NCBI RefSeq assembly: GCF_045679555.1
Contig: NC_092091.1
Span: 89,106,326-89,170,325, forward strand
Direction: 5' to 3'
Length of the DNA: 64,000 bases
DNA from: Salvelinus alpinus
Taxonomy: Eukaryota > Chordata > Actinopteri > Salmoniformes > Salmonidae
The position numbers were made by a program, and so were the translations under genes. The notes below the pieces were generated by a model that ran no database searches, was not told the origin of the DNA, and saw only the letters and a program-made list of their open reading frames with translations. Below are positions 42,772 to 53,019 of this stretch, in pieces. How positions within the stretch are numbered: the stretch's first letter is position 1; the number at the start of each line of letters is the position of its first letter.

Positions 42772-45346
42772 ATATTGACTCATTACATGTGATCCAGATC
42801 AGATTTAATGCTGGTGTAGGTAGCTACTCATATTGACTCATTACATGTGATCCAGATCAGATTTAATACAGGTGTAGGTAGCTACTTATATTAACTCATT
42901 ACATGATGTGATCCAGATCAGATTTAATACAGGTGTAGGTAGCTACTCATATTGACTCATTACATGTGATCCAGATCAGATTTAATACAGGTGTAGGTAG
43001 CTACTCATATTGACTCATTACATGATGTGATCCAGATCAGATTTAATACAGGTGTAGGTAGCTACTCATATTGACTCATTACATGTGATCCAGATCAGAT
43101 TTAATACAGGTGTAGGTAGCTACTCATATTGACTCATTAGATGATGTGATCCAGATCAGATTTACAGGTGTAGGTAGCTATTCATATTGACTCATTACAT
43201 GTGATCCAGATCAGATTTAATACAGGTGTAGGTAGCTACTCATATTAACTCATTACATGTGATCCAGATCAGATTTAATACAGGTGTAGGTAGCTACTCA
43301 TATTGACTCATTAGATGATGTGATCCAGATCAGATTTAATACAGGTGTAGGTAGCTACTTTTATTGACTCATTACATGTGATCCAGATCAGATTTAATAC
43401 TGGTGTAGGTAGCTACTCATATTGACTCATTACATGTGATCCAGATCAGATTTAATACAGGTGTAGGTAGCTACTATATTGACTCATTACATGATGTGAT
43501 CCAGATCAGATTTAATACAGGTATAGGCAGCTACTCATATTGACTCATTACATGTGATCCAGATCAGATTTAATACAGGTGTAGGTAGCTAATCATATTG
43601 ACTCATTACATGATGTGATCCAGATCAGATTTAATACAGGTGTAGGTAGCTATTCATATTGACTCATAACATGTGATCCAGATCAGATTTAATACAGGTG
43701 TAGGTAGCTACTTATATTAACTCATTACATGTGATCCAGATCAGATTTACAGGTGTAGGTAGCTATTCATATTGACTCATTACATGTGATCCAGATCAGA
43801 TTTAATACAGGTGTAGGTAGCTACTTATATTAACTCATTACATGATGTGATCCAGATCAGATTTAATACAGGTGTAGGTAGCTACTTATATTAACTCATT
43901 ACATGATGTGATCCAGATCAGATTTATTACAGGTGTAGGTAGCTACTCATATTAACTCATTACATGTGATCCAGATCAGATTACAACAGGTGTAGGTAGC
44001 TACTCATATTAACTTGTTACATGATGTGATCCAGATCAGATTTAATACAGGTGTAGGTAGCTACTCATATTGACTCATTACATGTGATCCAGATCAGATT
44101 TAATACAGGTGTAGGTAGCTACTCATATTAACTCATTACATGATGTGATCCAGATCAGATTTACAAGTGTAGGTAGCTATTCATATTGACTCATTAGATG
44201 ATGTGATCCAGATCAGATTTACAGGTGTAGGTAGCTATTCATATTGACTCATTACATGTGATCCAGATCAGATTTAATACAGGTGTAGGTAGCTACTCAT
44301 ATTAACTCATTACATGTGATCCAGATCAGATTTAATACAGGTGTAGGTAGCTACTCATATTGACTCATTAGATGATGTGATCCAGATCAGATTTAATACA
44401 GGTGTAGGTAGCTACTTTTATTGACTCATTACATGTGATCCAGATCAGATTTAATACTGGTGTAGGTAGCTACTCATATTGACTCATTACATGTGATCCA
44501 GATCAGATTTAATACAGGTGTAGGTAGCTACTATATTGACTCATTACATGATGTGATCCAGATCAGATTTAATACAGGTATAGGCAGCTACTCATATTGA
44601 CTCATTACATGTGATCCAGATCAGATTTAATACAGGTGTAGGTAGCTAATCATATTGACTCATTACATGATGTGATCCAGATCAGATTTAATACAGGTGT
44701 AGGTAGCTATTCATATTGACTCATAACATGTGATCCAGATCAGATTTAATACAGGTGTAGGTAGCTACTTATATTAACTCATTACATGTGATCCAGATCA
44801 GATTTACAGGTGTAGGTAGCTATTCATATTGACTCATTACATGTGATCCAGATCAGATTTAATACAGGTGTAGGTAGCTACTTATATTAACTCATTACAT
44901 GATGTGATCCAGATCAGATTTAATACAGGTGTAGGTAGCTACTTATATTAACTCATTACATGATGTGATCCAGATCAGATTTATTACAGGTGTAGGTAGC
45001 TACTCATATTAACTCATTACATGTGATCCAGATCAGATTACAACAGGTGTAGGTAGCTACTCATATTAACTTGTTACATGATGTGATCCAGATCAGATTT
45101 AATACAGGTGTAGGTAGCTACTCATATTGACTCATTACATGTGATCCAGATCAGATTTAATACAGGTGTAGGTAGCTACTCATATTAACTCATTACATGA
45201 TGTGATCCAGATCAGATTTACAAGTGTAGGTAGCTATTCATATTGACTCATTACATGATGTGATCCAGATCAGATTTAATACAGGTGTAAGAAGCTATTC
45301 ATATTGACTCATTACATGTGATCCAGATCAGATTTAATACAGGTGT
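42772..45346. repeat. 58/61-bp satellite array, right end
   Basis: The last 2.6 kb of the satellite is more divergent than the core, with private variants such as ctacttttattg, ctactatattg, gctaatcatattg, ctcataacatg, attacaacagg and aacttgttacatg. It contains a 1057-bp internal tandem duplication. The array stops at aggtgt (45346), where the sequence changes to tgggttaaatgcgg. Higher divergence at an array edge is the usual pattern for satellites. Confidence 0.96.
43130..45252. repeat. 1057-bp tandem duplication within the satellite
   Basis: Rare private variants recur at a 1057-bp offset: ctacttttattg at 43355 and 44412, ctactatattg at 43471 and 44528, and tattcatattgactc at 43181 and 44238. 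The variants gctaatcat, gactcataac, ttacaacagg and aacttgttac also each occur once per unit. The two units meet near 44185. Homology ends near 45252, where acatgatg replaces agatgatg. Confidence 0.9.
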
Positions 45347-45514
45347 TGGGTTAAATGCGGAAGACACATTTCCGTTGAATACATTCAGTTGGACAACAGA
45401 CTAGGTATCCCCTCTTTCCCTTTCCTTACTCATATTGAGCTCACTTGTTATTTTATAGATGCTGTAATAAAGTATGTTATATCTTATTTTATAAACATGT
45501 GTGAGTCTCCAATG
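45347..45514. other. Short non-tandem stretch with a dispersed-repeat fragment
   Basis: The first ~80 bases (gttaaatgcggaagacac, ccctctttccctttcctta) look like a short dispersed salmonid repeat fragment that I have seen at the ends of other elements, but I cannot name it. The rest is AT-rich with an aataaa at about 45465, not linked to any gene. No coding region is supported. Confidence 0.5.
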
Positions 45515-46450
45515 TGTCAGTCTGCTGCAGTTCAACATCATAGGATAGATTCTATGTCAGTCTGCTGCAGTTCAACATCATAGGATAGATTCTATGTCAG
45601 TCTGCTGCAGTTCAACATCATAGGACAGATTATATATCAGTCTGCTGCAGTTCAACATCATAGGATAGATTCTATGTCAGTCTGCTGCAGTGCAACATCA
45701 TAGGATAGATTCTATGTCAGTCTGCTGCAGTGCAACATCATAGGATAGATTCTATGTCAGTCTGCTGCAGTTCAACATCATAGGATAGATTCTATGTCAG
45801 TCTGCTGCAGTTCAACATCACAGGATATATTCTATGTCAGTCTGCTGCAGTGCAACATCATAGGATAGATTCTATGTCAGTCTGCTGCAGTTCAACATCA
45901 TAGGATAGATTCTATGTCAGTCTGCTGCAGTGCAACATCATAGGATAGATTCTATGTCAGTCTGCTGCAGTTCAACATCACAGGATAGATTCTATGTCAG
46001 TCTGCTGCAGTGCAACATCACAGGATAGATTCTATGTCATTCTGCTGCAGTTCAACATCATAGGATAGATTCTATGTCAGTCTGCTGCAGTTCAACATCA
46101 TAGGACAGATTCTATATCAGTCTGCTGCAGTTCAACATCATAGGATAGATTATATGTCAGTCTGCTGCAGTGCAACATCATAGGATAGATTCTATGTCAG
46201 TCTGCTGCAGTTCAACATCATAGGATAGATTCTATGTCAGTCTGCTGCAGTTCAACATCATAGGACAGATTCTATATCAGTCTGCTGCAGTTCAACATCA
46301 TAGGATATATTCTATGTCAGTCTGCTGCAGTTCAACATCATAGGATAGATTCTATGTCAGTCTGCTGCAGTTCAACATCATAGGACAGATTCTATATCAG
46401 TCTGCTGCAGTTCAACATCATAGGACAGATTCTATATCAGTCTGCTGCAG
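45515..46450. repeat. 40-bp minisatellite, about 23 copies
   Basis: The unit is made of tgtcagtctgctgcag, ttcaacatcatagga and tagattcta and is 40 bp long. Variants are ttcaac/tgcaac, tagga/cagga, gatag/gacag/gatat and tctatg/tctata. Each unit carries a PstI site (ctgcag). The array ends exactly at ctgcag, where a Tc1 relic begins (agcaagaaggataactgtg). Confidence 0.95.
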
Positions 46451-46459
46451 AGCAAGAAG

Positions 46460-46870
46460 GATAACTGTGACCACCATGCTTCAACGTAGGGATGGTGCCA
46501 GGTTTCCTCCAGACGTGACGCTTGACCTTCAGGCCAAAGAGTTCAAGCTTGGTTTAATCAGACCAGAGAATCTGTTTCTCATGGTCTGAGAATCCTTTAG
46601 GTGCCTTTTGGCAAACTCCAAACAGGCTGTCATGTGCCTTTTAGTGAGGAGTGGCTTCCGTCAGGCCACTCTACCATAAATGTCTGATAGGTGGAGTGCT
46701 GCAGAGATGGTTGTCCTTCTGGAAGGTTCTCCCATCTCCACACAGTAACTCTAGAGCTCTGTCAGAATGACCATCGGGTTCTTGGTCACTCCTTGACCAA
46801 GGCCCTTCTCTCCCGATTGGCCAGGCGGCCAGCTCTAGGAAGGGTATTGGTGGTTCCAAACTTCACCATT
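46460..46870 (-). pseudogene. Tc1 transposase relic with stops and lost C-terminus
   Basis: Read on the minus strand, about 46465-46570 gives ILWSD, a stop codon, then TKLELFGLKVKRHVWRKPG and a GG-rich TLKHGGH. This is the region of the first catalytic aspartate, with a stop one codon after it. Upstream, 46671-46859 stays open (ending in STPPIRHLW) but in another frame. The second aspartate, the glutamate and the C-terminus are absent because the element is cut at 46451. It is clearly non-functional. Confidence 0.8.
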
Positions 46871-47144
46871 TAAGAATGATGGAGTGCACTGTGTTCTTGG
46901 GGACCTTCAATGCTGCAGAAATGTTTCCGCAACCTTCCCCAGATCTGTGCCTCGACACAATCCTCGGAGCTCTACGGACAATTCCTTCGACCTCATGGCT
47001 TGGTTTTTGCTCTGACATGCACTGTCAACTGTGGGACCTTTATATAGAGAGTGTGTGTCTTTCCAAATCATGTCCAATCAATTGAATTTTCCACAGGTCT
47101 GGACTCTAATCAAGTTGTAGAAACATCTCAAGGATGATCAATGG

Positions 47145-49314
47145 AAACAGGATGCACCTGAGGATCAGGGGTGTGGAAACGGTTCCAAACAGGATGCACC
47201 TGAGGATCAGGGGGTGTGGAAACGGTTCCCAACAGGATGCACCTGAGGATCAGGGTTGTGGAAACGGTTCCAAACAGGATGCACCTGAGGATCAGGGGTG
47301 TGGAAACGGTTCCAAACAGGATGCACCTGAGGATCAGGGGTGTGGAAACGGTTCCAAACAGGGATGCACCTGAGGATCAAGGGTGTGAAAACGGTTCCAA
47401 ACAGGATGCACCTGAGGATCAGGGGTGTGGAAACGGTTCCAAACAGGATGCACCTGAGGATCAGGGGTGTGGAAACGGTTCCAAACAGGATGCACCTGAG
47501 GATCAGGGGTGTGGAAACGGTTCCAAACAGGATGCACCTGAGGATCAGGGGTGTGGAAACGGTTCCAAACAGGATGCACCTGAGGATCAGGGGTGTGGAA
47601 ACGGTTCCAAACAGGATGCACCTGAGGATCAGGGGTGTGGAAACGGTTCCAAACAGGATGCACCTGAGGATCAGGGGGTGTGGAAACGGTTCCAAACAGG
47701 ATGCACCTGAGGATCAGGGGTGTGGAAAAGGTTCCAAACAGGATGTACCTGAGGATCAGGGGTGTGGAAACGGTTCCAAACAGGATGCACCTGAGGATCA
47801 GGGGTGTGGAAACGGTTCCAAACAGGATGCACCTGAGGATCAGGGGTGTGGAAACGGTTCCAAACAGGATGCACCTGAGGATCAAGGGGTGTGGAAACGG
47901 TTCCAAACAGGATGCACCTGAGGATCAGGGGTGTGGAAACGGTTCCAAACAGGATGCACCTGAGGATCAGGGGTGTGGAAACGGTTCCAAACAGGATGTA
48001 CCTGAGGATCAGGGGTGTGGAAACGGTTCCAAACAGGATGGACCTGAGGATCAGGGGTGTGGAAACGGTTCCAAACAGGATGCACCTGAGGATCAGGGGT
48101 GTGGAAACGGTTCCAAACAGGATGCACCTGAGGATCAGGGGTGTGGAAACGGTTCCAAACAGGATGCACCTGAGGATCAGGGGTGTGGAAACGGTTCCAA
48201 ACAGGATGCACCTGAGGATCAGGGGGTGTGGAAACGGTTCCAAACAGGATGCACCTGAGGATCAGGGGTGTGGAAACGGTTCCAAACAGGATGTACCTGA
48301 GGATCAGGGGTGTGGAAACGGTTCCAAACAGGATGCACCTGAGGATCAGGGGTGTGGAAAAGGTTCCAAACAGGATGCACCTGAGGATCAGGGGTGTGGA
48401 AACGGTTCCAAACAGGATGCACCTGAGGATCAAGGGGTGTGGAAACGGTTCCAAACAGGATGGACCTGAGGATCAGGGGTGTGGAAACGGTTCCAAACAG
48501 GATGTACCTGAGGATCAGGGGTGTGGAAACGGTTCCAAACAGGATGGACCTGAGGATCAGGGGTGTGGAAACGGTTCCAAACAGGATGCACCTGAGGATC
48601 AGGGGTGTGGAAACGGTTCCAAACAGGATGCACCTGAGGATCAGGGGTGTGGAAACGGTTCCAAACAGGATGCACCTGAGGATCGAGGGGTGTGGAAACG
48701 GTTCCCAACAGGATGCACCTGAGGATCAGGGGTGTGGAAACGGTTCCCAACAGGATGCACCTGAGGATCAGGGGTGTGGAAACGGTTCCAAACAGGATGC
48801 ACCTGAGGATCAGGGGTGTGGAAACGGTTCCAAACAGGATGTACCTGAGGATCAGGGGTGTGGAAACAGTTCCAAACAGGATGGACCTGAGGATCAGGGG
48901 TGTGGAAACGGTTCCAAACAGGATGCACCTGAGGATCAGGGGTGTGGAAGCGGTTCCAAACAGGATGTACCTGAGGATCAGGGGTGTGGAAACGGTTCCA
49001 AACAGGATGCACCTGAGGATCAAGGGGTGTGGAAACGGTTGCAAACAGGATGCACCTGAGGATCAGGGGTGTGGAAACGGTTCCCAACAGCATGCACCTG
49101 AGGATCAAGGGGTGTGGAAACGGTTCCAAACAGGATGCACCTGAGGATCAGGGGTGTGGAAACGGTTCCAAACAGGATGCACCTGAGGATCAGGGGTGTG
49201 GAAACGGTTCCCAACAGGATGCACCTGAGGATCAGGGGGTGTGGAAACGGTTCCAAACAGGATGCACCTGAGGATCAGGGGTGTGGAAACGGTTCCAAAC
49301 AGGATGCACCTGAG
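47145..49314. repeat. 42-bp minisatellite inside a Tc1 relic, about 51 copies
   Basis: The unit is made of aggatcaggggtgtgg, aaacggttccaaacag and gatgcacctg. Variants include gtacctg, gacctg, cccaacag, aaaggttcc and occasional extra G (ggggg) giving 43-bp units. The flanks ggaaacaggatgcacctgag (left) and aacaggatgcacctgagctc (right) match the unit, so it was seeded by the transposon sequence itself. Since 42 is a multiple of three, both strands show long open frames that shift wherever a 43-bp unit occurs. None has coding features beyond the repeat. Confidence 0.95.
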
Positions 49315-49468
49315 CTCAATTTCGAATCTCACAGCAAAGGGTCTGAATACTTATGTAAATAAGGTATTTCAGTTTTTTTGTTTTGAAAATTAGTTTTATT
49401 GAATCCATTTTAGAACACTTTCCGAAGGCACTGTAAATATCTCATTTACAAAAGGTATTTACACCCTT

Positions 49469-49676
49469 GAGTCAATACACCCCTGAGTCAACACACCCCT
49501 GAGTCAATACACCCCTGAGTCAATACACCCCTGAGTCAATACACCCCGGAGTCAACACACCCCTGAGTCAATACACCCCTGCGTCAATACATCCCTGAGT
49601 CAACACACCCCTGAGTCAATACACCCCTGAGTCAATACACCCCTGAGTCAACACACCCCTGAGTCAATACACCCCT
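49469..49676. repeat. 16-bp minisatellite, exactly 13 copies
   Basis: Unit gagtcaatacacccct; 208 bases = 13 x 16. Variants are caac for caat, ccgga for ctga, gcgtc for gagtc and catccc for caccc. The preceding transposon sequence acacccttgagtcaatacac already contains one unit-like stretch, so the array probably arose from the relic. Each standard unit junction holds TGAGTCA. Confidence 0.95.
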
Positions 49677-49682
49677 AAGTCG

Positions 49683-49796
49683 ATTTAAGTCAGAACTGTA
49701 ACTAGGCCACTCAGGAACATTCACTGTCTTCTTGGTAAGCAACTCCAGTGTAGATTTGGCCTTGTGTTGTAGGTTGTTGTCCTGCTGAAAGGTGAA
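49683..49796 (-). pseudogene. Tc1 transposase fragment around the second catalytic aspartate
   Basis: 38 codons on the minus strand are open: FTFQQDNNLQHKAKSTLE followed by LLTKKTVNVPEWPSYSSDLN. This matches the Tc1 layout QxDNxPxH...EWPxxSPDLN that spans the second catalytic aspartate (QQD here) and leads up to the glutamate motif. The glutamate itself is lost at the junction with the 16-bp repeats. Fragment only. Confidence 0.85.
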
Positions 49797-49874
49797 TTTG
49801 TCTCCCAGTGTCTGTTGGACTGCAGACTGAACCAGGTTTTGCTCTACGGTTTTGTTTGTGTTACCACCATGCTA

Positions 49875-51075
49875 GCCCAATCACAAGGCACTGTTTTAAA
49901 ATAGCCTAGCTGTGGAGTATGTGTTGCCCAATCACAAGGCACTGTTTTAAAATAGCCTAGCTGTGGAGTATGTGTTGCCCAATCACAAGGCATTGTTTTA
50001 AAATAGCCTAGCTGTGGAGTATGTGTTGCCCAATCACAAGGCATTGTTTTAAAATAGCCTAGCTGTGGAGTATGTGTTGCCCAATCACAAGGCATTGTTT
50101 TAAAATAGCCTAGCTGTGGAGTATGTGTTGCCCAATCACAAGGCATTGTTTTAAAATAGCCTAGCTGTGGAGTATGTGTTGCCCAATCACAAGGCATTGT
50201 TTTAAAATAGCCTAGCTGTGGAGTATGTGTTGCCCAATCACAAGGCATTGTTTTAAAATAGCCTAGCTGTGGAGTATGTGTTGCCCAATCACAAGGCACT
50301 GTTTTAAAATAGCCTAGCTGTGGAGTATGTGTTGCCCAATCACAAGGCATTGTTTTAAAATAGCCTAGCTGTGGAGTATGTGTTGCCCAATCACAAGGCA
50401 TTGTTTTAAAATAGCCTAGCTGTGGAGTATGTGTTGCCCAATCACAAGGCATTGTTTTAAAATAGCCTAGCTGTGGAGTATGTGTTGCCCAATCACAAGG
50501 CATTGTTTTAAAATAGCCTAGCTGTGGAGTATGTGTTGCCCAATCACAAGGCATTGTTTTAAAATAGCCTAGCTGTGGAGTATGTGTTGCCCAATCACAA
50601 GGCACTGTTTTAAAATAGCCTAGCTGTGGAGTATGTGTTGCCCAATCACAAGGCATTGTTTTAAAATAGCCTAGCTGTGGAGTATGTGTTGCCCAATCAC
50701 AAGGCATTGTTTTAAAATAGCCTAGCTGTGGAGTATGTGTTGCCCAATCACAAGGCATTGTTTTAAAATAGCCTAGCTGTGGAGTATGTGTTGCCCAATC
50801 ACAAGGCACTGTTTTAAAATAGCCTAGCTGTGGAGTATGTGTTGCCCAATCACAAGGCATTGTTTTAAAATAGCCTAGCTGTGGAGTATGTGTTGCCCAA
50901 TCACAAGGCATTGTTTTAAAATAGCCTAGCTGTGGAGTATGTGTTGCCCAATCACAAGGCATTGTTTTAAAATAGCCTAGCTGTGGAGTATGTGTTGCCC
51001 AATCACAAGGCATTGTTTTAAAATAGCCTAGCTGTGGAGTATGTGTTGCCCAATCACAAGGCATTGTTTTAAAAT
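49875..51075. repeat. 51-bp minisatellite, left part (about 23.5 copies)
   Basis: The unit is made of cccaatcacaaggca(c/t), tgttttaaaatagcc and tagctgtggagtatgtgttg. It is continuous with 53533-56735 apart from the LTR retrotransposon. In this part the T form of ggca(c/t)tg predominates. On the minus strand the 51-bp unit is 17 codons without a stop (MPCDWATHTPQLGYFKT), producing a 406-residue open frame with no other features. The last five bases, aaaat (51071-51075), are the left target duplication of the retrotransposon. Confidence 0.96.
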
Positions 51076-51588
51076 TGTCATGTTTTGTCTTTGATCATGT
51101 CTTGTCCCTGTGCTTCCCTCTGCTGGTCTTATTAGGTTCTTTCTCTTTCTCTCTCTCTATCGTTCCGTTCATGCTCCCAGCTGTTTCTCATTCTCCCTAC
51201 GACCTCATTTACTCTTTCACACCTGTCCCCTATTTTGCCCTCTGATTAGAGTCCCTATTTCTCCCTCTGTTTTCCGCTCCTGTCCTTGTCGGATTCTTGT
51301 TTGATGTTTGCTGTTCCTGTGTCCTTGTTTCGCCCTGTCGTGTTCTTTGCCTTCTTCAGATGCTGCGTGTGAGCAGGTGTCAATGTCAGCTACGGCCAGT
51401 GCCTTCCCGAAGCGACCTGCAGTCTGTGGTCGCGTCTCCAGGCGTTCCTCTCTATTGACGAGAGGATTTCAGTTTCCTGTTTTGGATTACCATTGATTAT
51501 ATCCAGGAGAATCATTATTTGTTTAATACTGGAATAAAGACTCTGTTACTATTACGTCGCTTTTGGGTCCTCATTCATCAGCATAACA
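51076..51588 (+). repeat. 5' LTR
   Basis: 513 bp, TG...CA ends. It contains a pyrimidine-rich stretch (ctttctctctctctatc near 51142) and a polyadenylation signal aataaa at 51533-51538, about 50 bases from the LTR end. No clear tRNA primer binding site follows: the bases after the LTR read gaagaatccgaccaagatgg. Self-priming, known in Tf1/sushi-type elements, is possible but not shown. Confidence 0.95.
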
Positions 51589-51604
51589 GAAGAATCCGAC
51601 CAAG

Positions 51605-52012
51605 ATGGACCCAGCGACTATGGATTCTCTCAACACTGCCGTCGAGTTCCAGGGAGCAATGCTCGGCAGACACGAGCAGGAATTGTTTGCTGCTCGTCAT
51701 GCCGTTGAGACCCTGGCCGCTCAGGTCTCCGATCTCTCTGGACAGTTTCAGAGTCTTCGTCTCGTGCCACCAGCTACTTCCTGGTCTTCCGAGTCTCCGG
51801 AACCTAGGGTTAATAACCCACCATGTTACTCTGGGCAGCCCACTGAGTGTCGCTCCTTTCTCACCCAGTGTGATATTGTGTTCTCTCTCCAGCCCAACAC
51901 GTACTCAAGAGAGAGAGCTCGGATCGCTTACGTCATATCACTCCTTACTGGTCGGGCTCGGGAGTGGGGCACAGCTATCTGGGAAGACTGTGATTCTTAC
52001 GGTTATCGATAG
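51605..52012 (+). pseudogene. Truncated gag of the LTR element
   Basis: The 135-residue frame starts MDPATMDSLN at 51605, 17 bases after the 5' LTR. Residues 10-50 are heptad-like (GRHEQELFAARHAVETLAAQ) and could form a coiled coil. Residues 72-126 (PPCYSGQPTECRSF through LLTGRAREWGTAIWE) match the capsid N-terminal region of Ty3/Gypsy gag. After about residue 126 (51983) the frame enters integrase DNA out of frame and stops at 52012. The rest of capsid and the zinc knuckle are lost. The protein made would be a short gag fragment with a nine-residue foreign tail. Confidence 0.88.
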
Positions 52013-53007
52013 GTTCTCTAAGGCGGCACATTTCATTCCCCTCGCTAAGCTTCCTTCCGCTAAGGAGACGGCACAAATCATCATTGAGAATGTGTTCAGA
52101 ATTCATGGCCTCCCGTTAGACGCCGTTTCAGACAGAGGTCCGCAATTCACGTCACAGTTTTGGAGGGAGTTCTGTCGTTTGATTGGTGCTTCCGTCAGTC
52201 TCTCTTCCGGGTTTCATCCCCAGTCTAACGGTCAAGCAGAAAGGGCCAATCAGTCGATTGGTCGCATTTTACGCAGCCTTTCGTTTCGAAACCCTGCGTC
52301 TTGGGCAGAACAGCTCCCCTGGGCTGAGTACGCTCACAACTCGCTTCCTTCGTCTGCTACCGGGCTGTCCCCGTTTCAGAGTAGTCTTGGCTACCAGCCT
52401 CCTCTGTTTTCGTCCCAGCTCGCCGAGTCCAGCGTTCCCTCCGCTCAGGCTTTTGTCCAACGTTGTGAGCGCACCTGGAGGAGGGTCAGGTCTGCACTTT
52501 GCCGTTACAGGGCGCAGACTGTGAGAGCCGCCAATAAACGTAGGATTAAGAGTCCTAGGTATTGTCGCGGTCAGAGAGTGTGGCTTTCCACTCGTAACCT
52601 TCCCCTTACGACAGCTTCTCGCAAGTTGACTCCGCGGTTCATTGGTCCGTTCCGTGTCTCTCAGGTCGTCAATCCTGTCGCTGTGCGACTGCTTCTTCCG
52701 CAACATCTTCGTCGCGTCCACCCTGTCTTCCATGTCTCCTGTGTCAAGCCTTTTCTTCGCGCCCCCGTTCGTCTTCCCTCCCCCCCCCCCCGTCCTTGTC
52801 GAGGGCGCTCCTATTTACAAGGTACGGAAGATCATGGACATGCGTTCTCGGGGACGTGGTCACCAGTACTTAGTGGATTGGGAGGGTTACGGTCCTGAGG
52901 AGAGGAGTTGGGTTCCATCTCGGGACGTGCTGGACCGTTCGTTGATTGATGATTTCCTTCGTTGCCGCCAGGGTTCCTCCTCGAGTGCGCCAGGAGGCGC
53001 TCGGTGA
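51984..53007 (+). pseudogene. pol remnant: integrase core and chromodomain, frameshifted
   Basis: From 51984 one frame reads the integrase catalytic core: D in VIDRFSKAAHF, D in VSDRGPQFTSQFW, E in GFHPQSNGQAERAN (DDE spacing preserved). It continues through the C-terminal [12 protein letters not shown] region to about 52770. A run of 12 C (52780-52791) changes the frame. The second frame, from about 52801 to the stop at 53005-53007, reads a chromodomain ([34 protein letters not shown]). The zinc-binding N-terminus of integrase, reverse transcriptase and RNase H are deleted. There is no own start codon: the core frame differs from the gag frame, so it is not expressed as a simple gag fusion. 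Confidence 0.9.
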
Positions 53008-53019
53008 GTGGGGGGGTAC
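53004..53019 (+). promoter_or_regulatory. Polypurine tract before the 3' LTR
   Basis: The purine-rich stretch gtgagtgggggggtac ends directly at the 3' LTR start (TGTCATG, 53020), where plus-strand DNA synthesis of an LTR element would begin. Confidence 0.7.

Larger units (their letters stand above)
46451..49433 (-). mobile_element. Degenerate Tc1 element interrupted by an internal minisatellite
   Basis: The right part (49315-49433) ends ctttccgaaggcactg followed by TA, a Tc1 end of a family common in teleosts. The left part (46451-47144) contains transposase-derived sequence on the minus strand and the 5' region (tccaatcaattgaat, ggatgatcaatggaaacagg). The left end is missing, abutting the 40-bp minisatellite. 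The right end also seems internally shortened. Between the two parts, at the word aacaggatgcacctgag, a 42-bp minisatellite of about 2.2 kb has grown. Confidence 0.85.
49441..49872 (-). mobile_element. Second degenerate Tc1 relic, different family
   Basis: The left part has gtatttacacccttgag, the right part gtaactaggccactcagg and tttgtctcccagtgtctg, words of another salmonid Tc1 family. Minus-strand coding fragments are present at 49683-49796. The region between is replaced by thirteen 16-bp repeats. It stops at ccaccatgctag, where the 51-bp minisatellite starts. Terminal repeats are not identifiable. Confidence 0.75.

Noticed and set aside
1..45346. CRISPR-like direct repeats
   Set aside because: There are no unique spacers: monomers are head to tail, and the genome context is a vertebrate.
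45389..45583. 64-codon plus-strand open frame
   Set aside because: It spans a dispersed-repeat fragment and the first units of the 40-bp minisatellite. No coding features.
47134..49362. Many long open frames on both strands (for example the METVPNRMHLRIRG and MEPFPHPLILRC repeats)
   Set aside because: They are frame readings of the 42-bp minisatellite, open on both strands only because 42 is a multiple of three. They have no start context, domain or conservation signal.
51110..51496. Small open frames MLPSAG... and MLFLCP... present twice (also 53054-53440)
   Set aside because: They lie inside the two identical LTRs and are non-coding regulatory sequence of the retrotransposon.
52269..52733. 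154-codon minus-strand open frame
   Set aside because: It is antisense to the integrase core, with no recognised domain.
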